Source: Deinococcus malanensis (GTDB lineage: Bacteria; Deinococcota; Deinococci; Deinococcales; Deinococcaceae). From it: a DNA stretch of 19,881 nt. The notes beneath the pieces were generated by a model that was not told the DNA's origin, did not search any database, and saw nothing but the letters and a program-made list of their open reading frames with translations. Location of the stretch: contig NZ_BMPP01000032.1 in assembly GCF_014647655.1 (NCBI RefSeq), forward strand, positions 1 to 19,881, given 5' to 3'. The position numbers and the translations under genes were made by a program. Within the stretch, counting starts at the first letter, position 1. The number at the start of each line of letters is the position of its first letter. This document shows positions 1-8,038 of this stretch, one piece after another.

Positions 1-2
1 TG

Positions 3-905
3 ATCGTTAACTTTGCTGCCGGCAACAGCGGCCCGAACAACGACACGCTCAATCCCTACAGCGCCAGCCCCTGTGTGATCAGCGTCGGTGCCGGCCACGC
101 CAAGAACACGATGAAGGCCACGAATCCCCTGGTGAGTAAAGGGATGCCGGGTCAGCTGGCGAGCTTCTCGAGCCGCGGGATCAAGGGTGACGCGTTTCAC
201 CGCCCCGACATCGTCCTCCCTGGCGTGAACATCATTGCGGCCCGCGCCACCAGCGGCTCCATCGTGGAGCCCTACCTGGGCATGGACGGCACTTCTCCCG
301 AGCCGATGTACTCCTCGATCTCCGGGACCAGCATGGCCACCCCGCACATGAGCGGCGTCGCGGCCCTGATGCTCGAAGTCAACCCCAGCCTCAACATGGA
401 CGGCGTCCTCGCTGCCGTCGCCAGCACCGCAAGTCCGATGTATGGAAAAGACGCTACGGGAGCGGTTCGCCAGCTGGAGGACTGGGAAGTAGGCGCGGGC
501 TACGCTGATGCCTACGCTGCCGTCGAGAAAGCTGCCAGCACCGCCGGCACCCGCACCACCGTCGAGACCTCCCCGCTGACCAGCTGGACCGGCACGGTCG
601 GGACGGCCGTGGACGGCACGCCCATCGCCGCCGAGCACAACCACACGGTCGTGGTGCCCACTGGTGCTTCCGCTGTCAAGATCAAGACCGACTGGGGCAA
701 CCCCGCCTACGACCTGGACCTGTACGTCTACGACGGTGCCGGCAAGCTGATTGCGTCAAGCGCAGAAGCGGCCAGCATCTCGGAAGAGGTCGTGATTCCG
801 AATCCCGTTGCCGGCACCTACCGCGTGCAACTCAAGGGTTTCACGAATGCACAGACGGCGTACACTGGCACCGCCACCGTAGACCGGATCACCCCCGTTC
901 AGTGA
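3..905 (+). CDS. Subtilisin-like S8 serine protease, 3' part (5' end outside window)
   Basis: The frame is open from the left edge, so the N-terminus, with any signal peptide and the catalytic Asp and His, lies outside. About 300 residues are visible. They begin with AAGNSGP, the S8 oxyanion-hole Asn block (Asn codon 24-26), and include GTSMATPHMSG with the nucleophile Ser (codon 330-332). After the catalytic domain, from about nt 540, comes a roughly 110-residue beta-rich tail (DLDLYVYDGAGKLIAS, then AGTYRVQLKG). This resembles the PPC (pre-peptidase C-terminal) domain of secreted proteases. The enzyme probably hydrolyses proteins outside the cytoplasm; export is inferred from the family and the tail, since the signal region is not visible. 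The GTG at 75 is an internal codon, not the start. A strong palindrome follows the stop. Confidence 0.93.
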   Translation: MVNFAAGNSGPNNDTLNPYSASPCVISVGAGHAKNTMKATNPLVSKGMPGQLASFSSRGIKGDAFHRPDIVLPGVNIIAARATSGSIVEPYLGMDGTSPEPMYSSISGTSMATPHMSGVAALMLEVNPSLNMDGVLAAVASTASPMYGKDATGAVRQLEDWEVGAGYADAYAAVEKAASTAGTRTTVETSPLTSWTGTVGTAVDGTPIAAEHNHTVVVPTGASAVKIKTDWGNPAYDLDLYVYDGAGKLIASSAEAASISEEVVIPNPVAGTYRVQLKGFTNAQTAYTGTATVDRITPVQ

Positions 906-919
906 ACTGAGCAGAACCC

Positions 920-959
920 AAGTGCAGGGAGAACTCCACGTGGAGTTCTCCCTGCACTT
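920..959. terminator. Perfect 40-bp palindrome, likely bidirectional terminator
   Basis: Every base from 920 to 959 pairs with its mirror partner around the central CACGTG, which gives a stem of about 18 bp with a tiny loop. It starts 14 nt after the protease stop and lies about 195 nt beyond the end of the convergent minus-strand operon, so it can end transcription from both sides. No strong T-tract follows on either strand, so termination is inferred from position and symmetry. The 194 nt from 960 to 1153 hold nothing else I can support. Confidence 0.65.
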
Positions 960-1153
960 ATTGCATGTCCTTTGCCAGAGTAGCCTGGCGAAATGGCTTG
1001 TCACTGCTGCCCCTGAGGGCATCGCCTCGGTCGATTCCACGCGATGCGCCCGAGGGTAGGACAACCCTCTCCCGCAGTGGAAGAGCGGGCGCTGGTCAGA
1101 CGGACTGGTGTGTTGCAGATGGTGCCCCTCATGACCCGCCCACGCGTGCGACT

Positions 1154-1633
1154 TTACCTGGCGGTGCGCAGTTCTTCCTCCACGGCCTGAAGAAAGAGCT
1201 GTCTTCGCCGCTCGTTGTATTCCTTCATGGCGGCCTGCTGCGCCAGCACAAGTCGCTGCTGAAGCTGCAGTGCATGCATCTGGAACAGTCGGTCTGCCTC
1301 CTGTTTTGCGGATGAATTCGCTTGGCAGAGCAGCCGATGACCTTCGAGCCAGGTCACCCACGACTCCGGCGACCGGCTGAGCAGACCACTATAGAACATC
1401 GCTTCTTCCCGACTTTTGAGGGAGATCTCAAATTGGTAAGCCAGGCCGGCCTGCTGTCTGAAGCTGTTTTCGGCCTCTGGCGTGCTCAGGCTGGGGTCCA
1501 GGTCTCCCAGGGTCAAGCCCACGTGCTCCAGTCGCTGCAAAAGTAGCGAGGCGGCTTTCCTCCGCTCTCCTTCGTAGGGGCTGTTGAGGGCCAGCTTCAG
1601 TACCCGCTGCAATTGTCCGTGTATTTCGTCCAT
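1154..1633 (-). CDS. Small DUF2786-like / coiled-coil protein, fourth gene of vWA-PP2C-kinase operon
   Basis: This 159-aa soluble protein has no signal or membrane segment. The first ~45 residues (VLKLALNSPYEGERRKAAS, then LGDLD) have the pattern of the DUF2786 helical domain: KxLxLAxSPxExER, a helix, then a short G-L-xxxDL end. Residues 65-159 are charged and helical, rich in Gln, Glu and Arg, and probably form a coiled coil (LQLQQRLVLAQQAAMKEYNE). The ATG lies 6 nt past the kinase stop and has a GAGGGG ribosome-binding site, so it is very likely translated from the same mRNA. The role is unknown. By operon position it may be a partner or substrate of the kinase/phosphatase pair. The DUF2786 assignment rests on pattern recall. 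Confidence 0.8.
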   Translation of the reverse strand: MDEIHGQLQRVLKLALNSPYEGERRKAASLLLQRLEHVGLTLGDLDPSLSTPEAENSFRQQAGLAYQFEISLKSREEAMFYSGLLSRSPESWVTWLEGHRLLCQANSSAKQEADRLFQMHALQLQQRLVLAQQAAMKEYNERRRQLFLQAVEEELRTAR

Positions 1634-1639
1634 AGCCCC

Positions 1640-3679
1640 TCAGTTCAACTCGGGAACGCCGCGCTCGATAGTTTCGATGGTGGCCTCGTACTGGGCCAAC
1701 TGCTGTTTCAGGGCCCGGACCTGCCGGGTGGCCGCATCCTCCTCGACCTGCCAGCCCGGCAGGTCCCGCTTCAGTTGGGCGACGGCAGCCTCAAGCGCTT
1801 TCAGCTTTGTCCCCCGTTTCTTATCCAGCTGGCTGCGCACCAGATCGAATTCCTGGGGAGAAATCAGGGCCGGGTTGAACTGGAAGAACTGTTCGAGGGT
1901 GTCCCGCCACTGCACCAGGTCCTGATAGCGTTTCGGACCGACACCTTTGATCCAGCGAACACTCGGGGTGATGTCCTTGGCGGTGTACACCCCGTTCTTG
2001 TTCAGCATCGCGATCAAGGTAGGACCGACCCCGGGAACGTCGCCCGGACGAAGGTGGTGCTGAGCCAGGTGCCGGTCCAGCACCGGTTGCCGGTGCTGCT
2101 TGACCACCCGTAACAACTGGTCCTGCTCCTCCTGATCGATGGCCCGGACCGCGGCCCTCCCCTCTTCCAGACTTTTGAGGGCCCGCTTGTACCGTGACAG
2201 GACGCTGTTCCCTTGCTGCCGGTCGGTGGCCCGGCTGAGCTCGCGGCGGACCTCGTCCGCCTGCCGCTCAAACTCCTCGCGCTGCTGGTTTAGGAGCGCC
2301 TGATAGGTGGCTCTCTGCTGGGCCTTGAACTTCGCGAGTTGACCAGCCTGCCGGGCCTGCACGGCGGCTGGCGTGTTCTTCCTGAAGTTGAACCAGCTCA
2401 GGCCACCGAGCACCACCAGGGTCAGCCACCCTCCCCCCTGGCTCCCCACATACAGCGCCATCAGGAGGAACAGGGCACCCCATACGGTGGCAGATGCGCG
2501 AAGGACCGGCTGAGGCTCGGGCAGGGCCGGTAAAGCCGGCAGAGGCAGCGGTGAAGGTCTGGCGCTCAGCACCACCGGTCCCGGCGCGGCGGGCACCGGC
2601 AGTGAACGGACGCCGAGCCAGATGCGGTTGAGCTCGCCCTCCACATCCAGGCGCTTGGCAGCCGCCGGAATCCCTGTTTTTGCCGTGGCACTCTGGGCAT
2701 TTCCCGGCAGCAGAGCGCACCAGGGACAGGCCAGGCGCCGGTCGTGCTTGTGGGACGGATTCTTGATGCAGGTGGCGAGCTGCGCGAACAGTTCCGCGAG
2801 TGTGCCTTCCCATTCGGCCGCGGTAGGCCGGCCCCGGTGGCGCGGCGAAAAGGACCGTTCGAACAGGTCCTGCAGGTCCACGTGCAGGGCGCTGAGCGTC
2901 AGGCTGAAGGGCGGGGGCCGGACCCCGTGCCGGTGCCGTAAGGAAAAGGCGAACTTGTCGGCCGCAATGGCTTCGGCCGGACTGGGGGTCGACCCGTTGT
3001 CGTGGACCCCCGCGTAGGGATGACGCCCTTCGAACAGGAGGTGGAAAATCAGCAGCGCCAGCCCGAACAGGTCATGTTCGGCCGTCCGGATCAGGGCTCC
3101 GAACCGGGTGCCCTGCAGCTCCGGCGGCGTGAACTCCGCGGTCCCGACCGGACAGGGGAAGGTGTCCGCCCCGACCTTGATCTGGAATGAATCGGTGTCG
3201 ATGAACCGGACGATGCCCTGCTGCGAGACCATCACGTTGCGGGCACTCACGTCTCCCATCAGGTGACCGTGGCGGTGCAGCACCGCGAACGCCCGGGAGA
3301 CATTGCGGGCGACATGCACCAGGAACCGCCAGTCGGCACTCGGGAAGTGCTTGCGGCGGGAGGCCAGGCGGTACAGGTTGTGCAGTTCGTGGTACTCCGT
3401 CTCGTTGACGAGCGGCATCACGAAGCCGTGGGTGTGGCCGGAGCTGTCTTTCAGGACCGTCTGGGGCCAGGCGCTGATGCTCAGCAGTTGAGGGTCACTG
3501 GCCCGGGCGAGCGCGTCCAGCTTCCGGACGGCCTGACGGTCGGGCGCACTCAGGTAGATCTTGGCCACCGTGTCCTTGCGCTGAGCCACCTCGTAGACGG
3601 CGCCCTGACCGCCCCGGCCGAGTTCCCGGCCCAGGTGGACGGTGTGCCCCTGGCCATCCACGAACTGCTTCATGGTCAC
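1640..3679 (-). CDS. Membrane-anchored protein kinase with helix-hairpin-helix motifs (YegI / TerY-P kinase type)
   Basis: This 679-aa protein carries a divergent protein kinase domain at about residues 10-300: glycine loop GRGGQG (21-26), probable ATP-binding Lys40, and catalytic loop GDVSARN with Asp143 and Asn148. The usual HRD and DLK are altered: MGD replaces HRD, and Ser stands where Lys is normal. The DFG position reads DTD (161-163). Such changes are typical of YegI-like kinases. Next come C304, H310, H312 and C318-P-W-C321 (possible zinc site), a Pro-rich linker (359-390), two hydrophobic segments (~395-412 and 418-432), a coiled coil (~435-540), tandem helix-hairpin-helix motifs (VPGVGP at 548-553, IKGVGP at 577-582), and a final coiled coil. 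The GTG start overlaps the phosphatase stop by 4 nt and has GGAGG 10 nt upstream. The ATG two codons later is the alternative. It probably phosphorylates partner proteins in opposition to the PP2C. Confidence 0.9.
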   Translation of the reverse strand: MTMKQFVDGQGHTVHLGRELGRGGQGAVYEVAQRKDTVAKIYLSAPDRQAVRKLDALARASDPQLLSISAWPQTVLKDSSGHTHGFVMPLVNETEYHELHNLYRLASRRKHFPSADWRFLVHVARNVSRAFAVLHRHGHLMGDVSARNVMVSQQGIVRFIDTDSFQIKVGADTFPCPVGTAEFTPPELQGTRFGALIRTAEHDLFGLALLIFHLLFEGRHPYAGVHDNGSTPSPAEAIAADKFAFSLRHRHGVRPPPFSLTLSALHVDLQDLFERSFSPRHRGRPTAAEWEGTLAELFAQLATCIKNPSHKHDRRLACPWCALLPGNAQSATAKTGIPAAAKRLDVEGELNRIWLGVRSLPVPAAPGPVVLSARPSPLPLPALPALPEPQPVLRASATVWGALFLLMALYVGSQGGGWLTLVVLGGLSWFNFRKNTPAAVQARQAGQLAKFKAQQRATYQALLNQQREEFERQADEVRRELSRATDRQQGNSVLSRYKRALKSLEEGRAAVRAIDQEEQDQLLRVVKQHRQPVLDRHLAQHHLRPGDVPGVGPTLIAMLNKNGVYTAKDITPSVRWIKGVGPKRYQDLVQWRDTLEQFFQFNPALISPQEFDLVRSQLDKKRGTKLKALEAAVAQLKRDLPGWQVEEDAATRQVRALKQQLAQYEATIETIERGVPELN

Positions 3680-4572
3680 GCCGGCAGGTCCTCCGTAGGT
3701 GCGTCCTCCGGTTCCACAGGGGGGATGGGCGGGTGAGCGGGCAGAGAAGGCGATTGTGCGGGTGGCTCGACTGGAGAAACAAGGGCTGGGGCTTCGGCCG
3801 GAGCCCGCCGGCTGCAGAGGATGAGCGTCTTGTCATCACTCGTCCGGGCGTTGATGTTCGGGCCGTTCAGAAACCGTTCCAGCCCTCCCTGAAGGGCCTG
3901 ATGCGCCTCGGTCCCCATCCCGTCGAGACCATCCACCGCCTGGAAGAGGGGTTCGAAGAACGGTGGGTGCGGCCCACGCTGCTGCAGGGAGAGGGCCAGG
4001 GTCTGCAGCCCGTCGGTCATCAGCGCCACCCGGTCCAGGACCGCGTCGATCAGGCGGGTATGAATGTGCTTCTCAGCGACGTCGGTCAGGAAATAGGTCT
4101 GGTTGGCATACTCCCCGTTGTCCGGCCAGACCACCACTTCCAGCGGCGAGGAGGCGCTCTGCACGACGGCCGCGCCGTCCCCGACCTGAAGGAACCATGC
4201 CCGGTCGGGAAGGACAGCCGCGACGTTCAGCGTGCAGGCCAGGTCGCGCAGGGCGTAGTCCTGCTCCTCAGCGTAATTTTCCAGCACCGTCCGGAGACTG
4301 GCCACCAGTGTGAGGCCGTCGTGCTCGTCCAGAAATTCCTGACCGTCACTCAGGCGCATCTCCAGCCACTGCACAGTGGCCTGGCAGGCCTGCATGCTGC
4401 CTTCGTCCGAATGCGCGGCACTGCCAGCTCCGTCCGAAGTCACCAGCAGCAGGAGCGGCTGATCCTCTCCGGTCGTGACCTCCCGGACCAGATGGTGGTC
4501 CTGACAGGGCTGCCCGGTGGTCACATGGGCGGTGCCCATCACTGAGGCGTGCACATACCGCCAGTCCGGCAA
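3676..4572 (-). CDS. PP2C-type Ser/Thr protein phosphatase (triad phosphatase, YegK-like)
   Basis: The protein is 298 aa and keeps the PP2C metal-binding blocks: GQPCQDH (20-26), SDGAG with Asp47-Gly48, VGDG (130-133), TDG (186-188) and SDDKT (245-249). These are the acidic residues that hold Mn/Mg in this family, so it should be active and dephosphorylate Ser/Thr residues, presumably on the neighbouring kinase or shared targets. Residues 260-298 are a Pro/Glu-rich tail without a recognised domain. The start codon is TTG, 2 nt after the vWA stop, with GAGG 7 nt upstream inside the end of the vWA gene, which supports this unusual start. The stop overlaps the kinase GTG. Translational coupling with both neighbours is likely. 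Confidence 0.92.
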   Translation of the reverse strand: MPDWRYVHASVMGTAHVTTGQPCQDHHLVREVTTGEDQPLLLLVTSDGAGSAAHSDEGSMQACQATVQWLEMRLSDGQEFLDEHDGLTLVASLRTVLENYAEEQDYALRDLACTLNVAAVLPDRAWFLQVGDGAAVVQSASSPLEVVVWPDNGEYANQTYFLTDVAEKHIHTRLIDAVLDRVALMTDGLQTLALSLQQRGPHPPFFEPLFQAVDGLDGMGTEAHQALQGGLERFLNGPNINARTSDDKTLILCSRRAPAEAPALVSPVEPPAQSPSLPAHPPIPPVEPEDAPTEDLPA

Positions 4573-4574
4573 GG

Positions 4575-5246
4575 TCAGACCTCAGCCCACCCGGCTGGAC
4601 TCGCGAGCGGCACGGTGTCTCCAGGTGTGCTCCGGGACACGCTCTTGAGGCTCGCTGACAGCCATTGGAACAGCTCACGGAACTTGAGCCCGTCGAGCAT
4701 CAGCGGCTCGCGCGTCGACAGGTTGCGCAGCATCTTCAGGTCGGCGCCCTGGACCCCGACGCTGAAAAAAGCGAAGGCTTTGCTTTCCTCGCCCTGACGG
4801 ACCACCTCGGCTGCCTGACTCCAGCTGTCGGTCGGGGCACCGTCCGTGATCAGGAAGACCCAGGGACGGTACAGACCGATGCCGCCCTGTCGGATGATCT
4901 CCTTACGCCGCTTCAGCATCTCGAGGCCATGCAGCACTGCGCCTCCCAGCGGCGTGGCCCCGTCGGCCTCCAGGTGAGGAGGCAAGAAGTGCTGCGCAGA
5001 CGTGAAATCCATAACCTCGCGGACCGGGCCGAAGGTCACCATCGCGATCTCACAGCGGGCGGCGGCCAGCGGGTCGTCGATCAGATCGTCCTTGAAGTGC
5101 GCCAGGCCGGCGTTCAGCTGCCTGATCTTTTCACCCTTCATGCTGCCGCTGTTGTCGATCAGCAGCAGGACCGGGCAGCGTGGCTCGGGATTCTCAGCGA
5201 ATTCGGCAAGGTCGAACGGGAGCTGGGAATATTCACTTTCGGCCAT
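4575..5246 (-). CDS. vWA domain protein (TerY / YegL-like), first gene of triad operon
   Basis: The protein is 223 aa and almost entirely one von Willebrand A domain. The MIDAS metal site is intact: DNSGSM (31-36, DxSxS), Thr98 in DGATPLGG, and Asp135 in ITDGAPTD. There is no signal peptide or membrane helix, so it should be cytoplasmic. Proteins of this type bind divalent metal and act as protein-protein adaptors. In TerY-P loci they occur with a PP2C phosphatase and a kinase, exactly as here. It is the promoter-proximal gene. The ATG at 5246 is chosen because a TACAAT box lies 6 nt upstream and no ribosome-binding site is present, as in leaderless Deinococcus mRNAs. Confidence 0.92.
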   Translation of the reverse strand: MAESEYSQLPFDLAEFAENPEPRCPVLLLIDNSGSMKGEKIRQLNAGLAHFKDDLIDDPLAAARCEIAMVTFGPVREVMDFTSAQHFLPPHLEADGATPLGGAVLHGLEMLKRRKEIIRQGGIGLYRPWVFLITDGAPTDSWSQAAEVVRQGEESKAFAFFSVGVQGADLKMLRNLSTREPLMLDGLKFRELFQWLSASLKSVSRSTPGDTVPLASPAGWAEV

Positions 5247-5252
5247 GCAGAA

Positions 5253-5258
5253 ATTGTA
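5253..5258 (-). promoter_or_regulatory. -10 box TACAAT of the vWA-PP2C-kinase operon (leaderless type)
   Basis: TACAAT on the minus strand ends 6 nt before the ATG of the vWA gene. No Shine-Dalgarno sequence lies between. A TTGCAG sits further upstream (5282-5287), but the 23-nt spacing is too long for a normal -35, so the -35 is not identified. Confidence 0.5.
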
Positions 5259-5656
5259 GGGCGTCGAGTTCAGCCGCCGTACTGCAACGGTCTCCCGCGC
5301 TGAGCCTCCGCTGCAACTTCACAACCCCCGGCCGGGGATGGGAGCCCAGGCGAAGGGTGAGGCTGATGATCGCTGCGTTGGACGCATCGTTGCCGGTTAG
5401 TGATTCTGTTCACGTCCCAAGCTGTGTCCTTCTGGAAGCTTCCCGCCTTGAGGGCCAGGGCCATACCTCGACCCAGGTGCCCGGTCCACCTCCCTCAATT
5501 CGTGGTGCATGCGCTGTCGCTACGTTGCAGACAAACTTAAGGGACCGATCATGAGGTGCAGATCAGTCCTTCACGTGTGTCACAGTTAATAGAAAGCTCA
5601 TAAGCTGATTGTTTCGGGCTAGAAAGAGTCAGGGTTGAGCGCGGTCTGGAGGGTCT
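5259..5656. other. Intergenic region between divergent operon and lipoprotein gene
   Basis: About 400 nt without a convincing gene. Short frames here have no recognisable protein. The right end becomes AT-richer from about 5575 (around GTTAATAG and CATAAGC) and probably holds the promoter of the lipoprotein gene, but I cannot place a clear -35/-10 pair. GGAGGG at 5648-5653 is the lipoprotein ribosome-binding site. Confidence 0.5.
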
Positions 5657-8038
5657 ATGGATGTACGCCGTGGTCCGACTCGTTTCGCCTCCCTGAGTTT
5701 GCCCCTGCTGCTCTTCGCTTGCACTCAGGCCCCAGAGGCTGTCGACAATCCGTACACCGGGGGTAAGCAGTATCCCTGGAGCAGCCGCCTGGAAGCCCCT
5801 CTCGCCGATCCCTACGCCGCAGGCCGCCACTACTCCTGGAGCGGCCCAGTGGCTGCCACAGAACCGAGCGGCCAAGCCCTGAACTCGGGCGAAAACTTCC
5901 TGTCTGACCTCACCTGGACCTCCGCCACCAGCAGCTGGGGTCCCATTGAGAAAGACCGCAGCAACGGCGAGCAGGCCCAGGGTGACGGCCGGACCCTCAC
6001 CATCGGCGGGCAAACCTTTTCCAAGGGGCTGGGTCTGCATGCCAGAGCCGAGGTGCGTTACGCCTTGAACGGCCAGTGCGGTACCTTCTCTGCCTCCCTG
6101 GGCATTGACGACGAGGTGGGGGACCGGGGCAGCGTCACCTTCCAGGTGTACGGCGATGGGGTCAAGCTGTACGACAGTGGGATGGTGACGGGGGCAAACC
6201 CCGCGAGGATCATGAGCGTCAGTGTGGATGGCGTCCGCGAGCTGAGGCTGGTCACCGAGGGTGGAACGTCCATCGATTACGACCATGCCGACTGGGGGAA
6301 TGCCAGGGTGTCATGCACCGCCACGGCTCCCACCGGGGAGCCTTTCCTGAGTGACCTGCCCTACACCTCAGCGACGAACGGTTGGGGTCCAGTGGAACTG
6401 GACCGCAGCAACGGGGAGCAGGGGCTCGGCGATGGCCGCACCCTGACCATCGGGAGCCAGGCCTCTTCCAAAGGTCTGGGCGTGCATAGTCCATCCACGG
6501 TGACCTACTACCTGGGGGAGAACTGCACCAGTTTCTCGGCCAACGTCGGCGTAGACGACGAGGTAGGCGACCGCGGCAGCGTGGCGTTCGAGGTGTACGG
6601 CGACGACAGGAAGCTGTCCGGCAGTGCGGTGCTCCGTGGTGTCGACGGGAGCGTAACCGTACAGGCTGATGTGACTGGGGTGCACAGCCTCAGGCTGGTC
6701 ACCACGAACGGTGGGGACCACATCGACTACGACCACGCCGACTGGGCGAATGCGAGGCTTTCCTGCGGCACCATTCCACCGCCTTCGCTGACGACGCAGA
6801 CCGTCACCGTGCCGGCCAGCCTGCGCACGGCTCCCTTCGACCAGACGCGGACCCTGAACGTGCCCGCTGGATCACGCATCGCGGTCGTCGCCCGGGTGCC
6901 CGCCGCCCGCTTCCTGCTGACCCTGCCGAACGGCGACCTACTCGTCTCTCAGCCGTCCCAAGGAAGGGTCATCCGGCTTCAGCCTGGTGCCTCTCCCGCT
7001 GACGCCAAAGCGTCCTCCGTCCTGCTGGACGGCCTGAGCGCCCCTCACGACCTCGTCCTCTCCACCCAGGGAACCACGACGTACCTGTACGTCAGCGAGA
7101 CCCACCGCGTCCGGCGCTATCCCCTCCGCAACGGCGTACCCGACCCTGCGGCCGGGGAGACCGTCGTTGCCGGGCTCCCCGACGCCAGCCTGCCCGAGCT
7201 GCAGGGCAACTACGGTCACGCGCTCAAGAACATTGCCATCGACGGAAGCACCCTCTACGTGTCCATCGCCTCGGCGACGAACGCTGATCCCTCCGACCTC
7301 GCCGCTACCCCCAAACGTGGTGCCGTCTATACCTACGCGGCCAACATGCTTGGTCAGACGGCCACGGCCGGAACGCTCTACGCTCAGGGCATCCGCAACG
7401 CTGAGGGTCTGGCCATCGCTCCTGGGACCAGTGACCTGTGGGTCGCCGTGAACAACCGCGACAACATCGCCTATCCCTTCCACCGTGACATCACCGGGGA
7501 CGGTCAGGACGATTACGGGAAGGTCATCCCGTCCTACGTGGACGACCATCCGCCGGAGGAACTGATCCGGGTCAGGAACGGCGGTCATTACGGCTGGCCC
7601 TTCTGCAACCCGAACCCCGACGGCGGGCTGCTGAACATGCCCTTCGACCGCGACGTACAGACCAACGCAGACGGCAGCCGCCTGAACTGCGACACGGCAG
7701 ACCGGGTGACGGTCGGGATGCCTGCCCACTCGGCGCCTCTGGGGCTGACGTTCTGGACGGGGCCGAACGTGCCGGGCAGTTACGCGGGCGGGGCGGTCGT
7801 GGGGCAGCACGGGTCGTGGAACCGGACCAGCTTCAGCGGGCACAAGTTCGTGCTGTTTCCGAAGACGGTGGGAGGGCTGGGGACAGAGCGCGATCTGGTG
7901 ACGGGATTCGTGACGGACCCGGTGAACAAGGTGCGCTGGGGTCGCCCGGTGGACGCGGCCGTCGCGCCCGACGGCGGGCTGTACCTCAGCGACGACCAGA
8001 GCGGGACCGTCTACCACCTTTCCTCCCCCAACCCGTAG
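5657..8038 (+). CDS. Lipoprotein with two NPCBM domains and a sorbosone-dehydrogenase-like beta-propeller
   Basis: The protein is 793 aa. The N-terminus has a hydrophobic segment ending in a lipobox, LLLFAC (Cys22), so it is probably lipid-anchored outside the cytoplasm. Residues 31-42 and 51-62 repeat a short motif, NPYTGGKQYPWS and DPYAAGRHYSWS. Two NPCBM carbohydrate-binding modules follow (~80-220 and ~229-370). Both contain FLSDLxxTSA, WGPxExDRSNGEQ, the IDDEVGDRGSV or VDDEVGDRGSV block, and IDYDHADW. From ~400 to the end is a glucose/sorbosone dehydrogenase-type beta-propeller (LPNGDLLVSQPSQGRVIRL, YGWPFCNP, GQHGSWNR, WGRPVDAAVAPDG). Family members oxidise sugars, often with PQQ, and the modules suggest binding to cell-surface or environmental polysaccharide. 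Substrate and cofactor use are inferred. The ATG follows GGAGGG closely. It appears to be transcribed alone. Confidence 0.9.
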   Translation: MDVRRGPTRFASLSLPLLLFACTQAPEAVDNPYTGGKQYPWSSRLEAPLADPYAAGRHYSWSGPVAATEPSGQALNSGENFLSDLTWTSATSSWGPIEKDRSNGEQAQGDGRTLTIGGQTFSKGLGLHARAEVRYALNGQCGTFSASLGIDDEVGDRGSVTFQVYGDGVKLYDSGMVTGANPARIMSVSVDGVRELRLVTEGGTSIDYDHADWGNARVSCTATAPTGEPFLSDLPYTSATNGWGPVELDRSNGEQGLGDGRTLTIGSQASSKGLGVHSPSTVTYYLGENCTSFSANVGVDDEVGDRGSVAFEVYGDDRKLSGSAVLRGVDGSVTVQADVTGVHSLRLVTTNGGDHIDYDHADWANARLSCGTIPPPSLTTQTVTVPASLRTAPFDQTRTLNVPAGSRIAVVARVPAARFLLTLPNGDLLVSQPSQGRVIRLQPGASPADAKASSVLLDGLSAPHDLVLSTQGTTTYLYVSETHRVRRYPLRNGVPDPAAGETVVAGLPDASLPELQGNYGHALKNIAIDGSTLYVSIASATNADPSDLAATPKRGAVYTYAANMLGQTATAGTLYAQGIRNAEGLAIAPGTSDLWVAVNNRDNIAYPFHRDITGDGQDDYGKVIPSYVDDHPPEELIRVRNGGHYGWPFCNPNPDGGLLNMPFDRDVQTNADGSRLNCDTADRVTVGMPAHSAPLGLTFWTGPNVPGSYAGGAVVGQHGSWNRTSFSGHKFVLFPKTVGGLGTERDLVTGFVTDPVNKVRWGRPVDAAVAPDGGLYLSDDQSGTVYHLSSPNP

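Noticed and set aside
75..77. GTG as the start of the S8 protease
   Set aside because: The frame continues upstream to the window edge and contains the conserved AAGNSGP block, so the start lies outside.
3733..4545. 270-codon plus-strand frame
   Set aside because: It is antisense to the PP2C gene, whose catalytic motifs are all present on the minus strand.
5549..6286. 245-codon minus-strand frame
   Set aside because: It covers the lipoprotein signal and first NPCBM module in antisense, with low-complexity composition.
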